Shown: positions 8,415 to 18,599 of the stretch, piece after piece | Numbering within the stretch: position 1 is the first letter of the stretch | Layout of the letters: each line of letters begins with the position of its first letter | DNA from: Bacteroidales bacterium | GTDB taxonomy: Bacteria > Bacteroidota > Bacteroidia > Bacteroidales > Muribaculaceae | Direction of reading: 5' to 3' | DNA: 64,000 nt | NCBI GenBank assembly: GCA_910575545.1 | Contig: CAJTFH010000004.1 | Coordinates: 1 to 64,000, forward strand | Made by a program: the position numbers and the translations under genes | Notes under the pieces: model-generated | The model's input: only the letters and a program-made list of their open reading frames with translations | The model's database searches: none | Told to the model about the DNA's origin: nothing

Positions 8415-9674
8415 TTACCAGCCGAGCACCTTGTGGTAGATGTCTATCACCTTCTTGCCGGCCTTGTCCCAGGTAATCTGGTTCACCTCGGCCAGACCAT
8501 CTTCACGCAACTGGTTATACATCGCCGGATATGTGATTATCGAATAGATGGCGTCGGCCATGGCGTCGATATCCCAATAATCGGTCTTAATCACATTAGT
8601 CAGGATTTCAGCGCAACCGCTCTGCTTTGAAATAATCGAAGGCACACCCATCTGCATCGCTTCAAGGGGCGAAATGCCGAAAGGCTCCGACACCGAAGGC
8701 ATGATATAGACATCCGACGCTTTCAGCATCTCATAAACCTGTTTCCCTTTCTGGAAACCGGGGAAATGGAAACGGTCGGCGATGCCACGCTCTGCGGCAA
8801 GGTTGATCATCTTATCCATCATATCGCCCGAACCGGCCATGACGAAGCGCACGTTGTGGTCGAGCTTCAGCACCTTGGCAGCCGCTTCAACGAAATATTC
8901 CGGCCCTTTCTGCATGGTGATGCGGCCAAGGAAAGTCACTATTTTGTCTTTCGGTTTCTGCACCTCCACATCAAGCAGTTCGCGGCTCAGGGGCACAACC
9001 GCATTGTGGACGGTGGTGACTTTTGCCGGGTCGATGCCATATTTCTCGATAACGGTCTGTCGTGTCAGGTTGCTCACAGTGATGATGTGGTCGGCATGCA
9101 GCATTCCGTCGCGCTCGATACCGAAAACCGTGGGGTTGACATTGCCGCGCGAGCGGTCATAATCGGTGGCATGCACATGTATCACCAGCGGTTTCCCCGT
9201 CACCTGCTTGGCATGTATGCCCGCAGGATAGGTCAGCCAGTCGTGGGAGTGGATTATATCGCAGTCAACAGTGCGTGCAATAACTCCCGCCACTATCGAA
9301 TAATTGTTGATTTCCTCAAGCAGGTTATCGGGATAACGCCCCGAAAACTCTATGCAGCCGAGGTCATTGGTGCGCATGTAGTTGAAATCGGCATAGATTT
9401 TGTCGCGCAGACGGAAATACAGGTCGGGATCCATCACCTTCCCTATCCGGCTCTCAACATAATCGCGGCTGACGTCGCGCCATGCCACCGGCACCTGCGA
9501 AGCGCCGATGATGTGGGCAAACTCCCTGTCTTCATCGCCGAATGGCTTGGGTATGACAAAGGTTATGTCCATATCTCCGCACTCCCACATGCCTTTTGTC
9601 AGGCCATAGCTGGCGGTTCCTAAGCCGCCGAGGATATGAGGGGGGAACTCCCACCCGAACATTAATGCTTTCAT
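8415..9674 (-). CDS. Glycosyltransferase, probable glycogen synthase (GT4/GT5 fold)
   Basis: 419 residues with the GT-B layout: N-terminal WEFPPHILGGLGTASYGL glycine-rich loop, DIIHSHDWLTYPAG, and a C-terminal nucleotide-sugar site with GRITMQKGPEYFVEAA and the E-x7-E motif in SEPFGISPLEAMQMG. This gene lies between a debranching enzyme and a GH57 protein in other Bacteroidetes and is annotated there as glycogen synthase; the glucan product is inferred from context. It starts 24 bases after the debranching enzyme stops and ends 51 bases before GH57 begins. Confidence 0.85.
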   Translation of the reverse strand: MKALMFGWEFPPHILGGLGTASYGLTKGMWECGDMDITFVIPKPFGDEDREFAHIIGASQVPVAWRDVSRDYVESRIGKVMDPDLYFRLRDKIYADFNYMRTNDLGCIEFSGRYPDNLLEEINNYSIVAGVIARTVDCDIIHSHDWLTYPAGIHAKQVTGKPLVIHVHATDYDRSRGNVNPTVFGIERDGMLHADHIITVSNLTRQTVIEKYGIDPAKVTTVHNAVVPLSRELLDVEVQKPKDKIVTFLGRITMQKGPEYFVEAAAKVLKLDHNVRFVMAGSGDMMDKMINLAAERGIADRFHFPGFQKGKQVYEMLKASDVYIMPSVSEPFGISPLEAMQMGVPSIISKQSGCAEILTNVIKTDYWDIDAMADAIYSIITYPAMYNQLREDGLAEVNQITWDKAGKKVIDIYHKVLGW

Positions 9675-9698
9675 ATCGTGTTATGCGTGGTTTCTGTG

Positions 9699-11642
9699 TT
9701 ATGAATCAAAACGTTTGAGAGTGCGGATAGTGCGGAGCACCTCGGCGATATTCGTGGCATGGGATATGGCGCCGCGGCCTGAGAAGGGGGGATTGCCGTC
9801 GTAGAGCTGCGACAGCGAGCCTATGCAACCCTGCGACATCTCCTCCTCGAAGCCTATCATCATACGGTCGATATAGCTCACTCCGCTGCGTCCGAACACT
9901 TTCAGATAGGCGTCGGCATAGAAGCCCATCAGCCACGGGCGAGCCGGACCGTTGTGCATGGCCATCTCCCGGTCATAGGGCGACCCGAGATAGAACGGGC
10001 GGTAGCCGTAGCTTTTAGGGGAAAGCGTACGCAAACCTTTGGGCGTAAGAAGCTCACGGGTCACGACATCAAGCACACCTTTGCGCTGGCGCCGGTCAAG
10101 CGGCGAATAGTCAAGCCCGATGGCAATAGCCATGTTCGGCCTCACCGACGGGTCGGCATAGTTGCCGCTCACATAATCATAGAGATAACCGAAATCATTG
10201 AGGAACGTATTGACAAACGGCTCTTTCATCTTATCAGCGACATCAATCCATGCCCGGCGGCGCCCCGCCAGCTGCGGATTCTCCTCCACAAGGTCAGCGG
10301 CAAACATAAGGGCATTATACCAAAGCGCATTGATTTCAACCAGATAGCCCGTGCGTGGAATCACCGGGCGCCCTTCCCACACCGAATTCATCCATGATGC
10401 CGGAGTGATGGTGCCGTCGGTAGCCAACAGCCCGTTGTCGTCGACATGCAGCCGCGGATGATTGCCGGCAAGCACGAAATCGAGCAGGTCGGCAACGATT
10501 TCGCTGTAGCGGGCGGCAGCCTCAGTGCGTCCATAATTACGAGCATACTGCTGTATAGTCCAGATTGCCCAGCCTGGAATGTCAGGCAGGTCAATTCCAT
10601 GTATCGTGCGGGAGATATGTCCGTCGGTCATATAGCGGTTAAGCGCGCCGATGGCAGTCGCCATGATTTCCTCGAAGTCGCCACGATGGTCGATGGCTAT
10701 GGTATTGCCAGGGAGCGACATGAATGTGTTGCGTGCCAGGATAGTGCCCCACGGATAACCTGAAAGCATGTATTCGTGGGTGCCTTTCTTCAGATAAAGC
10801 TGCTTGGCAGAATTCTTAAGGCAGTTGAAGAAACTGGTGCGTGCAGTGCGCGAAGCGATCTCACTTTCATACATCTTCGCGAGGCTCCTTGTGCTGATTT
10901 CCGACAATCCGGCAGAGAAAATGATGCTCTCCCCCTTTTTGATGTTCACCTGGAAATAGCCGGGCACCCAGAGGTCTTCAGTGTAGGGAACACCACGCTC
11001 AAGGTCTTTGACATATTCCACGTTCTTATACCAGTTCGGGTCATAGACAAACTCAGGCTTACGGGTCAACTGCATGTAGAGCGTAGGATAACCCTCATAA
11101 AGGCAACAGGCGACACCGTTCTGCACCGGCGCACACTCAGTGTTGAGGCGGTCGTTGGCAATCACAAGCGCATTGCTCTCGCGAAACGACAGGAACGGGC
11201 GGAACTGCAACGTCGTGGGCGAATGCGCCTCGACAAGAGTGTAACGGATCAGCACACGGTTCTCCTGCGATATGAATATCACCTCTTTTGTCAGAATCAC
11301 GCCACCCACACGATATGTGGTGCGTGGCACGCTCTCGCAGTCAAACTCGCGGATATATTTGTGACCCGCAGGGCTGTAGACACCTCCCTGATACCGGTGG
11401 ATACCCAGATTGAACTGGGCTCCATGCTGGATTACCGTCTCATCAAGCGACGACAGCAGCACATGCGGCCTATACTCCTCATCGCCAATCGGCACAACCA
11501 GCAGCCCATGCTGTTTGCGCGTATTGCAGCCGACAATGGAAGTGCAATGATAAGCACCCGCCTGATTCGTCCGGAGCATTTCTTTCGGCAGCGACTGCTC
11601 CAGGTTAATCATCAGATTCTTATCAAACTTTAGATAACTCAT
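9699..11642 (-). CDS. Glycogen debranching enzyme (amylo-alpha-1,6-glucosidase, GH133-like)
   Basis: 647 residues. An N-terminal beta domain (about 1-270; GAYHCTSIVGCNTRKQHGLLVVP) matches the bacterial debranching N-terminal family, and an alpha/alpha-barrel follows, with GYPWGTILARNTFMSLPG, HISRTIHGIDLPDIPGWAIW, EINALWYNALMFAADL and NGPARPWLMG. It is expected to hydrolyse alpha-1,6 branch stubs of glycogen in the cytoplasm. First gene of the three-gene operon, preceded by a leader of about 275 bases. Confidence 0.9.
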   Translation of the reverse strand: MSYLKFDKNLMINLEQSLPKEMLRTNQAGAYHCTSIVGCNTRKQHGLLVVPIGDEEYRPHVLLSSLDETVIQHGAQFNLGIHRYQGGVYSPAGHKYIREFDCESVPRTTYRVGGVILTKEVIFISQENRVLIRYTLVEAHSPTTLQFRPFLSFRESNALVIANDRLNTECAPVQNGVACCLYEGYPTLYMQLTRKPEFVYDPNWYKNVEYVKDLERGVPYTEDLWVPGYFQVNIKKGESIIFSAGLSEISTRSLAKMYESEIASRTARTSFFNCLKNSAKQLYLKKGTHEYMLSGYPWGTILARNTFMSLPGNTIAIDHRGDFEEIMATAIGALNRYMTDGHISRTIHGIDLPDIPGWAIWTIQQYARNYGRTEAAARYSEIVADLLDFVLAGNHPRLHVDDNGLLATDGTITPASWMNSVWEGRPVIPRTGYLVEINALWYNALMFAADLVEENPQLAGRRRAWIDVADKMKEPFVNTFLNDFGYLYDYVSGNYADPSVRPNMAIAIGLDYSPLDRRQRKGVLDVVTRELLTPKGLRTLSPKSYGYRPFYLGSPYDREMAMHNGPARPWLMGFYADAYLKVFGRSGVSYIDRMMIGFEEEMSQGCIGSLSQLYDGNPPFSGRGAISHATNIAEVLRTIRTLKRFDS

Positions 11643-11932
11643 TAGTTCTTAAGAAAAATATGTGGTTATTATTATTATTACGTCAATCTATCACCCGTGC
11701 CGGCCTGGCAAACCGGACCGGCTATCATCCATGAATCGGGAACGCCATCCGGAGACGTATCCCTCTATTAAAGGCTATTCAGGAGTGGCGTCAAAAGCGC
11801 CTGGCAACGGCCATAAATCCATCGCTCCCTATCCCGTCTAAATCACATCTGGCTGAAATTTTAACAGGCAGTCAGTTCATGGCATTATTCACACAACGAA
11901 AATAGTTGATATTTTACTAATTCACAAATTTA
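11643..11932 (-). promoter_or_regulatory. Promoter and long leader of the glycogen operon
   Basis: The minus-strand element TAAATTTG lies at 11925-11932, which predicts a start near 11919 and an untranslated leader of about 275 bases, the longest in the window. It holds a GC-rich hairpin (11699-11705 with 11716-11722, one mismatch) and a GGCG/CGCC stem near 11790. I do not recognise a known riboswitch. 11933-12097, up to the tadA stop, is AT-rich and shows nothing else. Confidence 0.4.
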
Positions 11933-12097
11933 TATTAAATTTTTTCAGAAATTTCCATTTTTTTGGCTCACCAACATGAAAAATCGCCGCTGTTTTGTCC
12001 ACCTTGCAGTAATTTTATGCTCAAAGGCATATCTTTCCAACCATTTTCCTCCAACCCGCCAACACAACCTCGATTGCCATAACACACCGGCTTAAAT

Positions 12098-12547
12098 TCA
12101 ACGGCGGCTGCGGAAAAATTCCTGCATAAGAGCCATACATTCCCCGGCCAGCACACCTTCGGTCACAGTAGCACGCGGATGAAACGGCTTCCGGGCCACC
12201 AACGTAGAATATCCCCTCTTTTCATCCGGCGCACCCACAACAATCCTCGGCACCTGCGCCCAGCCGATAGCGCCCGCACACATCAGGCAAGGCTCAACTG
12301 TCACATAAAGAGTGCATTCCCTCAGATACTTCCCCCCCAACGTCTGGGCCGCTGCAGTGATAGCCTGGATTTCGGCATGGGCAGTCACATCACCCAATGT
12401 CTCAGTCAGATTATGCCCCTTCCCCACAACAATCCCTTTACACACCACCACAGCCCCGATGGGAACCTCCCCCATATCACCGGCCTTCCTGGCCTCAGCC
12501 AACGCCATCCTCATCCACCTCTCGTCGTCATTCATTACCATAAGCAA
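12098..12547 (-). CDS. tadA: tRNA-specific adenosine deaminase
   Basis: Converts A34 to inosine in tRNA-Arg. 149 residues with the zinc deaminase motifs HAE (with catalytic Glu) and PCLMC, plus GEVPIGAVVV in the N-terminal part. The Met at 12535 is an equally good start; the alternatives differ by four residues. No clear -7 element is visible upstream; a long inverted repeat separates it from the helicase gene, which is also on the minus strand. Confidence 0.92.
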   Translation of the reverse strand: MLMVMNDDERWMRMALAEARKAGDMGEVPIGAVVVCKGIVVGKGHNLTETLGDVTAHAEIQAITAAAQTLGGKYLRECTLYVTVEPCLMCAGAIGWAQVPRIVVGAPDEKRGYSTLVARKPFHPRATVTEGVLAGECMALMQEFFRSRR

Positions 12548-12613
12548 TCAACCGTTTATATCAAAACGGCACTTCCGCCCCCCTTATTGCCCGAATATAT
12601 AAACCTCAAAACC

Positions 12614-12753
12614 GTAAGTAAGTCGTAAAAATTATTTTATATTATCGGAGAGATTTTTCGAGAGGTTTTAGCCTGAGAATGAAGGAGTGTAGTTGTCTAC
12701 ACGACTGAATATGAAGGCTAAAACCTCTCGAAAAAGCTCCGCCGATAATATAA
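12614..12753. repeat. Long inverted repeat, copy 1 of a dispersed intergenic element
   Basis: Nested stems: 12637-12648 with 12742-12753 (12 bp) and 12654-12674 with 12715-12735 (21 bp, perfect), around a loop with a small stem (12687-12692 with 12697-12702). The left half (12614-12686) matches, in opposite orientation, the sequence at 23346-23425. There is no open frame, and it sits between two minus-strand genes. Confidence 0.75.
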
Positions 12754-12842
12754 CGTCTGAAGATTCATGATATGCGTAATAATTTTGATTACCCGCCTAA
12801 AACTAAAACCGGAGTCATCAGACAGTCGGACAGGTCTGATAA

Positions 12843-15800
12843 TCATCCAACCTCAATAATCTGCCCGGTCAACGGAAACCACAGATAACCGCGACACCGA
12901 TGGCCTGCGGCAGAAAGGAGCGACATATAGTCGCGCACCTGCTCGAAATAAGAGCGCCGGTTCCTGGCACCGAACTTATAATCTATCACAGCCACACTGC
13001 CGTCGGCCAGCCACACTACCCGGTCAGGGCGACGCAGCGTCTGCGGAGCGGTGAGAGGGCGCTCCGTCACCACCCGCCTGAACCCCTCGAACCACGGGCG
13101 CACACGCCTGTCGGCCAGAACCTGACGGAGCACCGAGCCGCAATCGGCCTTCTCAGCTGGTGAGAGTTTATAACGGTAGGAGGTCGACGCGAGAGCCTTA
13201 GGCAGGTCAGAGAGTGAACGCATCCGGCTCAACACCGCATGGAAGAATATTCCCCTGTGCCTATCGTCGGAAATGTCGAAATCCACGAGGTTCTCGAAAT
13301 CCATCGACGCACAGATTTCCGACTTTTCATTAACCACATACTCATCAAGCAACACTGCCGTCGCTTCATCGTCCATATCCTCAGCCACACGGCCACCGGC
13401 TCCTTGCCGCTTCTTGCACGGCATCGTAGGATGGCCGAGTGTGAATTCAAGTTCGCCCGATTCAAGACGGCGCATACCCTCCGACAACGGCACCATCCAT
13501 GGCTGCGCCCCCAACGGCAACCCGCATTCCGCCAGATGCCCTGACGTCATTGCCCTGAGACCATTGAGCAGGTAGTCGCTCATAAGCATTTCAGGATCTT
13601 TAGCGGCTGCTGTTTTTTTACCGTTTGACGATTCAGCCTTGGCCTCGGCGGCCAATATGTTACTGGCATCTACATAGACAATCATCTCCGCCACGGCACG
13701 GGTGAACGCCACATATGCCACATTCAAGGCATCGGTTTTCTGCTCCGTCTCCCACTCCTGCGCCTCAGCGCGCAATGCGGCAATCTCTTTGTTTTCTTTG
13801 GTGTTAGGCAACGGGAGCATCGGGGGCACGTCAGCCGGATCCACCTCCGGCAGGAACTCCGGCGAAATCCTGTACCAAGACACGCTTTTAACATTCGGTT
13901 CGTTATATTTCACCGTATGGTCCGAACAGTAAGGCAGATGCACACACCCGAACTCCAGACCCTTGGCCTTATGGATGGTCATAACACTTATGGCATCAAG
14001 CCCTTCGGGCGCCTGCACGTTTGAATGGCATCCGGTACGGTCCCACCATTCCAGGAATGAATTGATGTCGTTGTCGCCATTCTCAGAAAAATCCATTACC
14101 AGATCCTGGAATGCCGTGATGAACACATTATCGCGCCGTCGGCCCTCGACAGTCAGGAACCGGTCGATAATCCTCTCGGTCATCGCCATCAGTGTGGGGC
14201 TGTCCATCGATGCCAGACGTCTGATTTCATCATCTATAGCCCCCTGCACTGCATCGGCACTCTCACCTGGCATCGACGATGTGGCCGCCACAGCTTTCAT
14301 CAACGCCTCGTTGTCGGTCAGCCGTCGCATCCGGGGCGTGCCGTCGTCATTAAACACCGGTTCCCCTTTATCATTGCATTCCGGCACCATATCGAAACGG
14401 CACAGTTCAAACCTGTGAGCCATTCGGCAACGGCGGTAGGCCGGATTCACATCAGCTATCGGACGCCCATCCTCATCTACTTCCCCTCCGGGCCGGGTCA
14501 CACTCATTGGCTGCGTGGTAAGACGCAGAACGTTGACAATCATCCTCACCGCAGGCGACAGGTTGATTTCCATCGAATCGGCCGACACTATAGGCAGCAC
14601 CCCGTGGCGCCACGACGGATCCGACTCCATGGCCTCCATCAACCGGGCAATCACTGCTCTTCCCTGTTTTTTCTTGCGTACAAGCACAGCGATATCCCCA
14701 GGTGCGTATCCTGCCGTCAGCTGGCGGTCAATTTCCTGCAGCATCCTGTTGAACTGCAGCTGCTCCATCTCATCTTTCGACAGCTTCCCCCCGGGCGCGG
14801 TCGGCAGGAACTCCACTTTCACATACCCCCCCGACTCCCTGTTTCTCTCAGCCACCTGCTGAATCAATCCGGCATAAGTGGCGCTGACCGGATTTCCGTC
14901 GAGCCCCCGCTCCATATCGCGCGCCATGGCATAGAAAAGCGTGTTGTTAAACCTGACCACATTGGCCGAACTCCGCCAGTTGCAGTTCTCGGAAATATCC
15001 ACCCCCTTCAGCGTCAACGCATCGGGGAAACGGCTCCCCACGAGTTTCTCCACACGGCTTCCCAGCAGTTTCGGGTCGGAATTACGGAACCGGTAGATGC
15101 ATTGCTTCTCGTCGCCGATAATCAAGTTGTCATGCCCGCGGCTGAGGCTTTCAAGCACGAGCGGCTTCAGGTTCTCCCACTGCATCTGCGACGTGTCCTG
15201 GAACTCGTCAATAAGGTAATGCTTTATGGCGGTGCCCATCCGCTCATAGATAAACGGGGTCTCATCCTCGCTTATGATGCGGCGCAGAAGGTCGTTGGTG
15301 TCGGAAAGCAGCAACGTGTCGTTGTCGCGCCGGTACTCATCGAGAAAACGGTGCACCTGGCCGAACAGCCCCATATTGAACGCCCAACGGTGCAGAAACC
15401 CATAAAACCGTTTCTTTTCAACATAAGCCGCAACAACGTTAAGCGTTTCTTCCAAAGCATCCTCAAGCTCTGCCGACGGCTCGGTCTTAGCCTTGAAACG
15501 TTTGGCAGGATTCGCCATCACCGTTTTCCAGCTTCCGGAAAGTTCATCCGGCAACTCCCCCCCGGCAATCTTCTCCATGGCATTAGCCACATGGTGATAT
15601 ATCATGCCGTTGCCCATCTGGAATGTGCGCCGGCAGCTTTCAACAACCGCCTTCTCCATCGGGGCAAGAGCGTTGGCCGGGGAGATAGCCTCCGTGAACC
15701 TCACAATCCTGTCGGGGTCGGATAGATAGCCGTCGATTTCGCAGCGGTTGATCTTATATTTCTCATTGAAGAATTTCCCCAGGTCATCGATAAGGTCGCT

Positions 15801-16433
15801 GTTAAGCCCGGAACTGCGCGACAACAGGTTGAAACCGCCCCCCTTGTCGGCCATCGACTTCATATATTGCAGCAACCAGTTTTCAAGATGCCTGCGTGCC
15901 GAAACCTGCTCTCTGGCCCCGTTGCGGTAATTTATCGAAGTGAGCATGTTCCCCACCGCCACCGCCAGCGGATATTGGTCGTCGATTTCAACATTATGCG
16001 CAGGAGGGAGTTCCAGCTCGCGGGTGAATGTGTTGAGCACCTTCTGGAAAAACGAGTCTATAGTGCTCACGTTGAACCACGAAAAATTATATAGCATATC
16101 ATTCAACGCCCGGCGGGCATGAACCTGCAACCTGCGCGCATCACAACCGAACATCTCCATGAATTCCGCGGCATAAGGGCTGACGCCTTCCTCTCCACCC
16201 AACAAGGCAAGTTCCTTGATTATGCGGTTGGTCATCTCCTCCGTGGCCTTGTTGGTGAAAGTCACCGCCAGGATTTCCCCATGGGCTTTAGGCTTAAGAT
16301 AACCGTAGCTCGACATAGGGCGCAGACGGTAACGCCCGTCAGCCCCCTTAGTGCCGAGCAGCAATTTAAGATATTCCTTCGTAAGGGCGAAAGTCTTACC
16401 CGATCCCGCCGACGCCTTATGTATCTGCAACAT
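12843..16433 (-). CDS. UvrD/RecB-type helicase-nuclease (AddA-like)
   Basis: 1196 residues. The N-terminal Walker A ASAGSGKTFALTKEYL starts at about residue 8, with TFTNKATEEM following. DEFQDTSQMQWENL (motif II) is near 407, GDEKQCIYRFRNSD is motif III, and VMTIHKAKGLEF and VAFTRA are late superfamily 1 motifs. A C-terminal RecB-family nuclease is indicated by FFHAVLS (His motif) and the metal-binding VIDYK near residue 1149. It is expected to process DNA ends for recombination. The usual AddB-type partner is not in this window. It has a promoter at 16456-16463 and an AGGAG ribosome site just before the ATG. Confidence 0.88.
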   Translation of the reverse strand: MLQIHKASAGSGKTFALTKEYLKLLLGTKGADGRYRLRPMSSYGYLKPKAHGEILAVTFTNKATEEMTNRIIKELALLGGEEGVSPYAAEFMEMFGCDARRLQVHARRALNDMLYNFSWFNVSTIDSFFQKVLNTFTRELELPPAHNVEIDDQYPLAVAVGNMLTSINYRNGAREQVSARRHLENWLLQYMKSMADKGGGFNLLSRSSGLNSDLIDDLGKFFNEKYKINRCEIDGYLSDPDRIVRFTEAISPANALAPMEKAVVESCRRTFQMGNGMIYHHVANAMEKIAGGELPDELSGSWKTVMANPAKRFKAKTEPSAELEDALEETLNVVAAYVEKKRFYGFLHRWAFNMGLFGQVHRFLDEYRRDNDTLLLSDTNDLLRRIISEDETPFIYERMGTAIKHYLIDEFQDTSQMQWENLKPLVLESLSRGHDNLIIGDEKQCIYRFRNSDPKLLGSRVEKLVGSRFPDALTLKGVDISENCNWRSSANVVRFNNTLFYAMARDMERGLDGNPVSATYAGLIQQVAERNRESGGYVKVEFLPTAPGGKLSKDEMEQLQFNRMLQEIDRQLTAGYAPGDIAVLVRKKKQGRAVIARLMEAMESDPSWRHGVLPIVSADSMEINLSPAVRMIVNVLRLTTQPMSVTRPGGEVDEDGRPIADVNPAYRRCRMAHRFELCRFDMVPECNDKGEPVFNDDGTPRMRRLTDNEALMKAVAATSSMPGESADAVQGAIDDEIRRLASMDSPTLMAMTERIIDRFLTVEGRRRDNVFITAFQDLVMDFSENGDNDINSFLEWWDRTGCHSNVQAPEGLDAISVMTIHKAKGLEFGCVHLPYCSDHTVKYNEPNVKSVSWYRISPEFLPEVDPADVPPMLPLPNTKENKEIAALRAEAQEWETEQKTDALNVAYVAFTRAVAEMIVYVDASNILAAEAKAESSNGKKTAAAKDPEMLMSDYLLNGLRAMTSGHLAECGLPLGAQPWMVPLSEGMRRLESGELEFTLGHPTMPCKKRQGAGGRVAEDMDDEATAVLLDEYVVNEKSEICASMDFENLVDFDISDDRHRGIFFHAVLSRMRSLSDLPKALASTSYRYKLSPAEKADCGSVLRQVLADRRVRPWFEGFRRVVTERPLTAPQTLRRPDRVVWLADGSVAVIDYKFGARNRRSYFEQVRDYMSLLSAAGHRCRGYLWFPLTGQIIEVG

Positions 16434-16455
16434 CTCTCCTGGTCATTTTTCACCC

Positions 16456-16463
16456 CAAAGATA
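16456..16463 (-). promoter_or_regulatory. Promoter -7 element for the AddA-like gene (TATCTTTG)
   Basis: An exact element on the minus strand, predicting a start near 16450 and a leader of about 17 bases that includes AGGAG. It is divergent from the phoH promoter, about 100 bases away. Confidence 0.6.
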
Positions 16464-16561
16464 CGGAAAATTCCACCATCTTCCACCTCCTGGAAATCAA
16501 TCAACCGCCGCCGACTGTTAATAAGGTGATGGCAAGTGGGATATTTATGGGATATTTTGAC

Positions 16562-16569
16562 TAACTTTG
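16562..16569 (+). promoter_or_regulatory. Promoter -7 element for phoH (TAACTTTG)
   Basis: An exact TAnnTTTG 18 bases before the phoH ATG, giving a leader of roughly 12 bases. An in-frame start at 16567 would fall inside this element and is excluded. Confidence 0.6.
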
Positions 16570-16587
16570 CAACGAGTTTTAACAACC

Positions 16588-17592
16588 ATGATTGAAAGAA
16601 TCGTTATCATCGACAGCGCCGACCCTGTGAGCTTCTACGGAGTCAACAATTCCAACATGCAGCTTCTGCGCAACCTGTTCCCGAAATTGCGCATGGCAGC
16701 CAGAGGCTCTGTCATCAAAGTCATCGGCGACGAAAACGAAACGGCTGAATTCGAGAAAAAAGTAAAAGAGCTCGAAGCCTATTGCGTTAAATTCAACAAA
16801 CTGACCGAAGATGTAATTCTCGACATAATCAAAGGCGAAACTCCCCACGACACCCGTGGCGACGACGTAATCATCTACGGTGTCAACGGCAAACCAATCT
16901 CGGCGCGCACCCCCACACAGCAACTCCTGGTAAAGGCCTTCCAGAAAAACGACCTCACATTCGCCCTCGGCCCTGCGGGCACCGGCAAAACTTATGTTGC
17001 GATTGCACTGGCGGTGAAAGCGCTGAAAAACCGCGAAGTAAAAAAAATCATCCTGTCGCGCCCCGCTGTGGAGGCCGGTGAAAAACTCGGATTCCTGCCA
17101 GGCGACATGAAAGATAAAATCGACCCGTATCTGCAGCCGCTCTACGACGCCCTGGAAGACATGATTCCTTCGGTGAAACTGAAAGAATACATGGAAACAA
17201 AGGTTATCCAGATAGCCCCCTTGGCATTCATGCGCGGCCGCACGCTAAACGACGCAATCATAGTGCTCGATGAAGCACAGAACACCACAACCCATCAGAT
17301 AAAGATGTTCCTGACGCGCCTGGGGGTCAACGCAAAAATGATAATCACCGGTGATGTGACCCAGATTGACCTGCCGCGCACTGTAAACTCAGGCCTCGTA
17401 CAAGCCCTGAGGATATTGCGCGACATCCCCGGCATAGGCAAAGTGGAGTTCGGCAAGAAAGACATCGTGCGACACCAGCTTGTGCAGCGCATCGTCGAAG
17501 CATATCAGGCCTACGACGAAGCCGACAAAGAGGGAAAGAACGCATCAGAAGCATCATCGCCGACAGACCGCCCCGACGGCGACAGCCGGTGA
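16588..17592 (+). CDS. PhoH-like ATPase
   Basis: 334 residues. A small N-terminal RNA-binding-like region (about 1-110) precedes the PhoH ATPase core: Walker [12 protein letters not shown] near residue 130, [16 protein letters not shown], and Walker [12 protein letters not shown]. PhoH family proteins are cytoplasmic ATPases linked to RNA metabolism; the exact role is not settled. The C-terminal 25 residues are acidic and disordered-looking. It is first of a probable phoH-purC-menG transcript; purC begins 47 bases after the stop. Confidence 0.88.
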   Translation: MIERIVIIDSADPVSFYGVNNSNMQLLRNLFPKLRMAARGSVIKVIGDENETAEFEKKVKELEAYCVKFNKLTEDVILDIIKGETPHDTRGDDVIIYGVNGKPISARTPTQQLLVKAFQKNDLTFALGPAGTGKTYVAIALAVKALKNREVKKIILSRPAVEAGEKLGFLPGDMKDKIDPYLQPLYDALEDMIPSVKLKEYMETKVIQIAPLAFMRGRTLNDAIIVLDEAQNTTTHQIKMFLTRLGVNAKMIITGDVTQIDLPRTVNSGLVQALRILRDIPGIGKVEFGKKDIVRHQLVQRIVEAYQAYDEADKEGKNASEASSPTDRPDGDSR

Positions 17593-17639
17593 CACACCAC
17601 AAAAAAGTTTTTCCAATCATTCACAACTCCATAACAACA

Positions 17640-18590
17640 ATGGCAACTTTAACAAAAACCGAATTCAGCTTCCCAGGCCAGACCGCTGTTTACCACGGCA
17701 AAGTGCGCGACGTCTATACCATCGCCGACGACCTGCTGGTCATGGTGGCAACCGACCGCATCTCGGCCTTCGACGTGATCCTTCCCAAAGGGATTCCCTA
17801 CAAAGGGCAGGTGCTCAACCAGATTGCATCGAAATTCCTCGAAGCCACAGCCGACATCGTTCCCAACTGGCGCCTGGCAACACCCGACCCGATGGTCACC
17901 GTAGGCTACCGCTGCGAAGGGTTCCCCGTTGAGATGATTATCCGTGGCTATCTCACAGGAAGCGCCTGGCGCGAATATGCCGCAGGCAAACGCGAGCTGT
18001 GTGGAGTGAAGCTCCCTGAAGGCATGCACGAAAACGAGCGCTTCCCCGAACCGATAATCACCCCCACAACAAAAGCAGCCGAAGGGCACGACGAAAATAT
18101 CTCACGCGAGGAAATCATCGCCCAAGGGCTGGTGAGCCGTGAAGACTACGAGCAGATGGAAGCCTACACCCGCGCCCTGTTCGCCCGTGGCTCACAGATG
18201 GCCCGGGAGAAAGGCCTAATTCTGGTCGACACCAAATATGAATTCGGCAAGCGCGACGGCAAAGTAATCCTCATCGATGAAATCCACACCCCCGACTCAT
18301 CCCGCTACTTCTATGCCGAAGGATATCAGGAACGCTTCGAAAAGGGGCTGCCCCAACGCCAGCTCTCGAAAGAGTTCGTGCGCCAATGGCTCATCGACCA
18401 CGGATTCATGGGCAAAGAGGGCCAGCAGGTGCCTGAAATGACCGACGCATTCTGCAACGAGGTGTCGGAGCGCTATATCGAGCTATACGAGCACATAACC
18501 GGATGCCGCTTCGAGAAAGCCCCCGAAGAGCACCTGGCCGACCGCATCTGTGCCAACGTGCTTTCCAGCCTCGACCAATTGAAAAAATAA
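17640..18590 (+). CDS. purC: Phosphoribosylaminoimidazole-succinocarboxamide synthase
   Basis: Joins aspartate to CAIR in de novo purine synthesis, using ATP. 316 residues, the longer single-domain form. Motifs: YHGKVRDVY near the N-terminus, [19 protein letters not shown], and [11 protein letters not shown] with [12 protein letters not shown]. The ATG at 17640 is chosen because it begins the conserved domain; the earlier in-frame start overlaps the end of phoH. Confidence 0.95.
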   Translation: MATLTKTEFSFPGQTAVYHGKVRDVYTIADDLLVMVATDRISAFDVILPKGIPYKGQVLNQIASKFLEATADIVPNWRLATPDPMVTVGYRCEGFPVEMIIRGYLTGSAWREYAAGKRELCGVKLPEGMHENERFPEPIITPTTKAAEGHDENISREEIIAQGLVSREDYEQMEAYTRALFARGSQMAREKGLILVDTKYEFGKRDGKVILIDEIHTPDSSRYFYAEGYQERFEKGLPQRQLSKEFVRQWLIDHGFMGKEGQQVPEMTDAFCNEVSERYIELYEHITGCRFEKAPEEHLADRICANVLSSLDQLKK

Positions 18591-18599
18591 GCCCGCCGA

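Noticed and set aside
8766-9623. 285-codon + strand frame inside the glycogen-synthase-like gene
   Set aside because: Antisense to a conserved GT-B enzyme, with no recognisable domain or promoter.
14415-15725. 436-codon open frame on the + strand inside the AddA-like gene
   Set aside because: Antisense shadow of a GC-rich gene: the opposite frame has full helicase motifs, while this one shows no domain and a His/Arg/Pro-rich composition.
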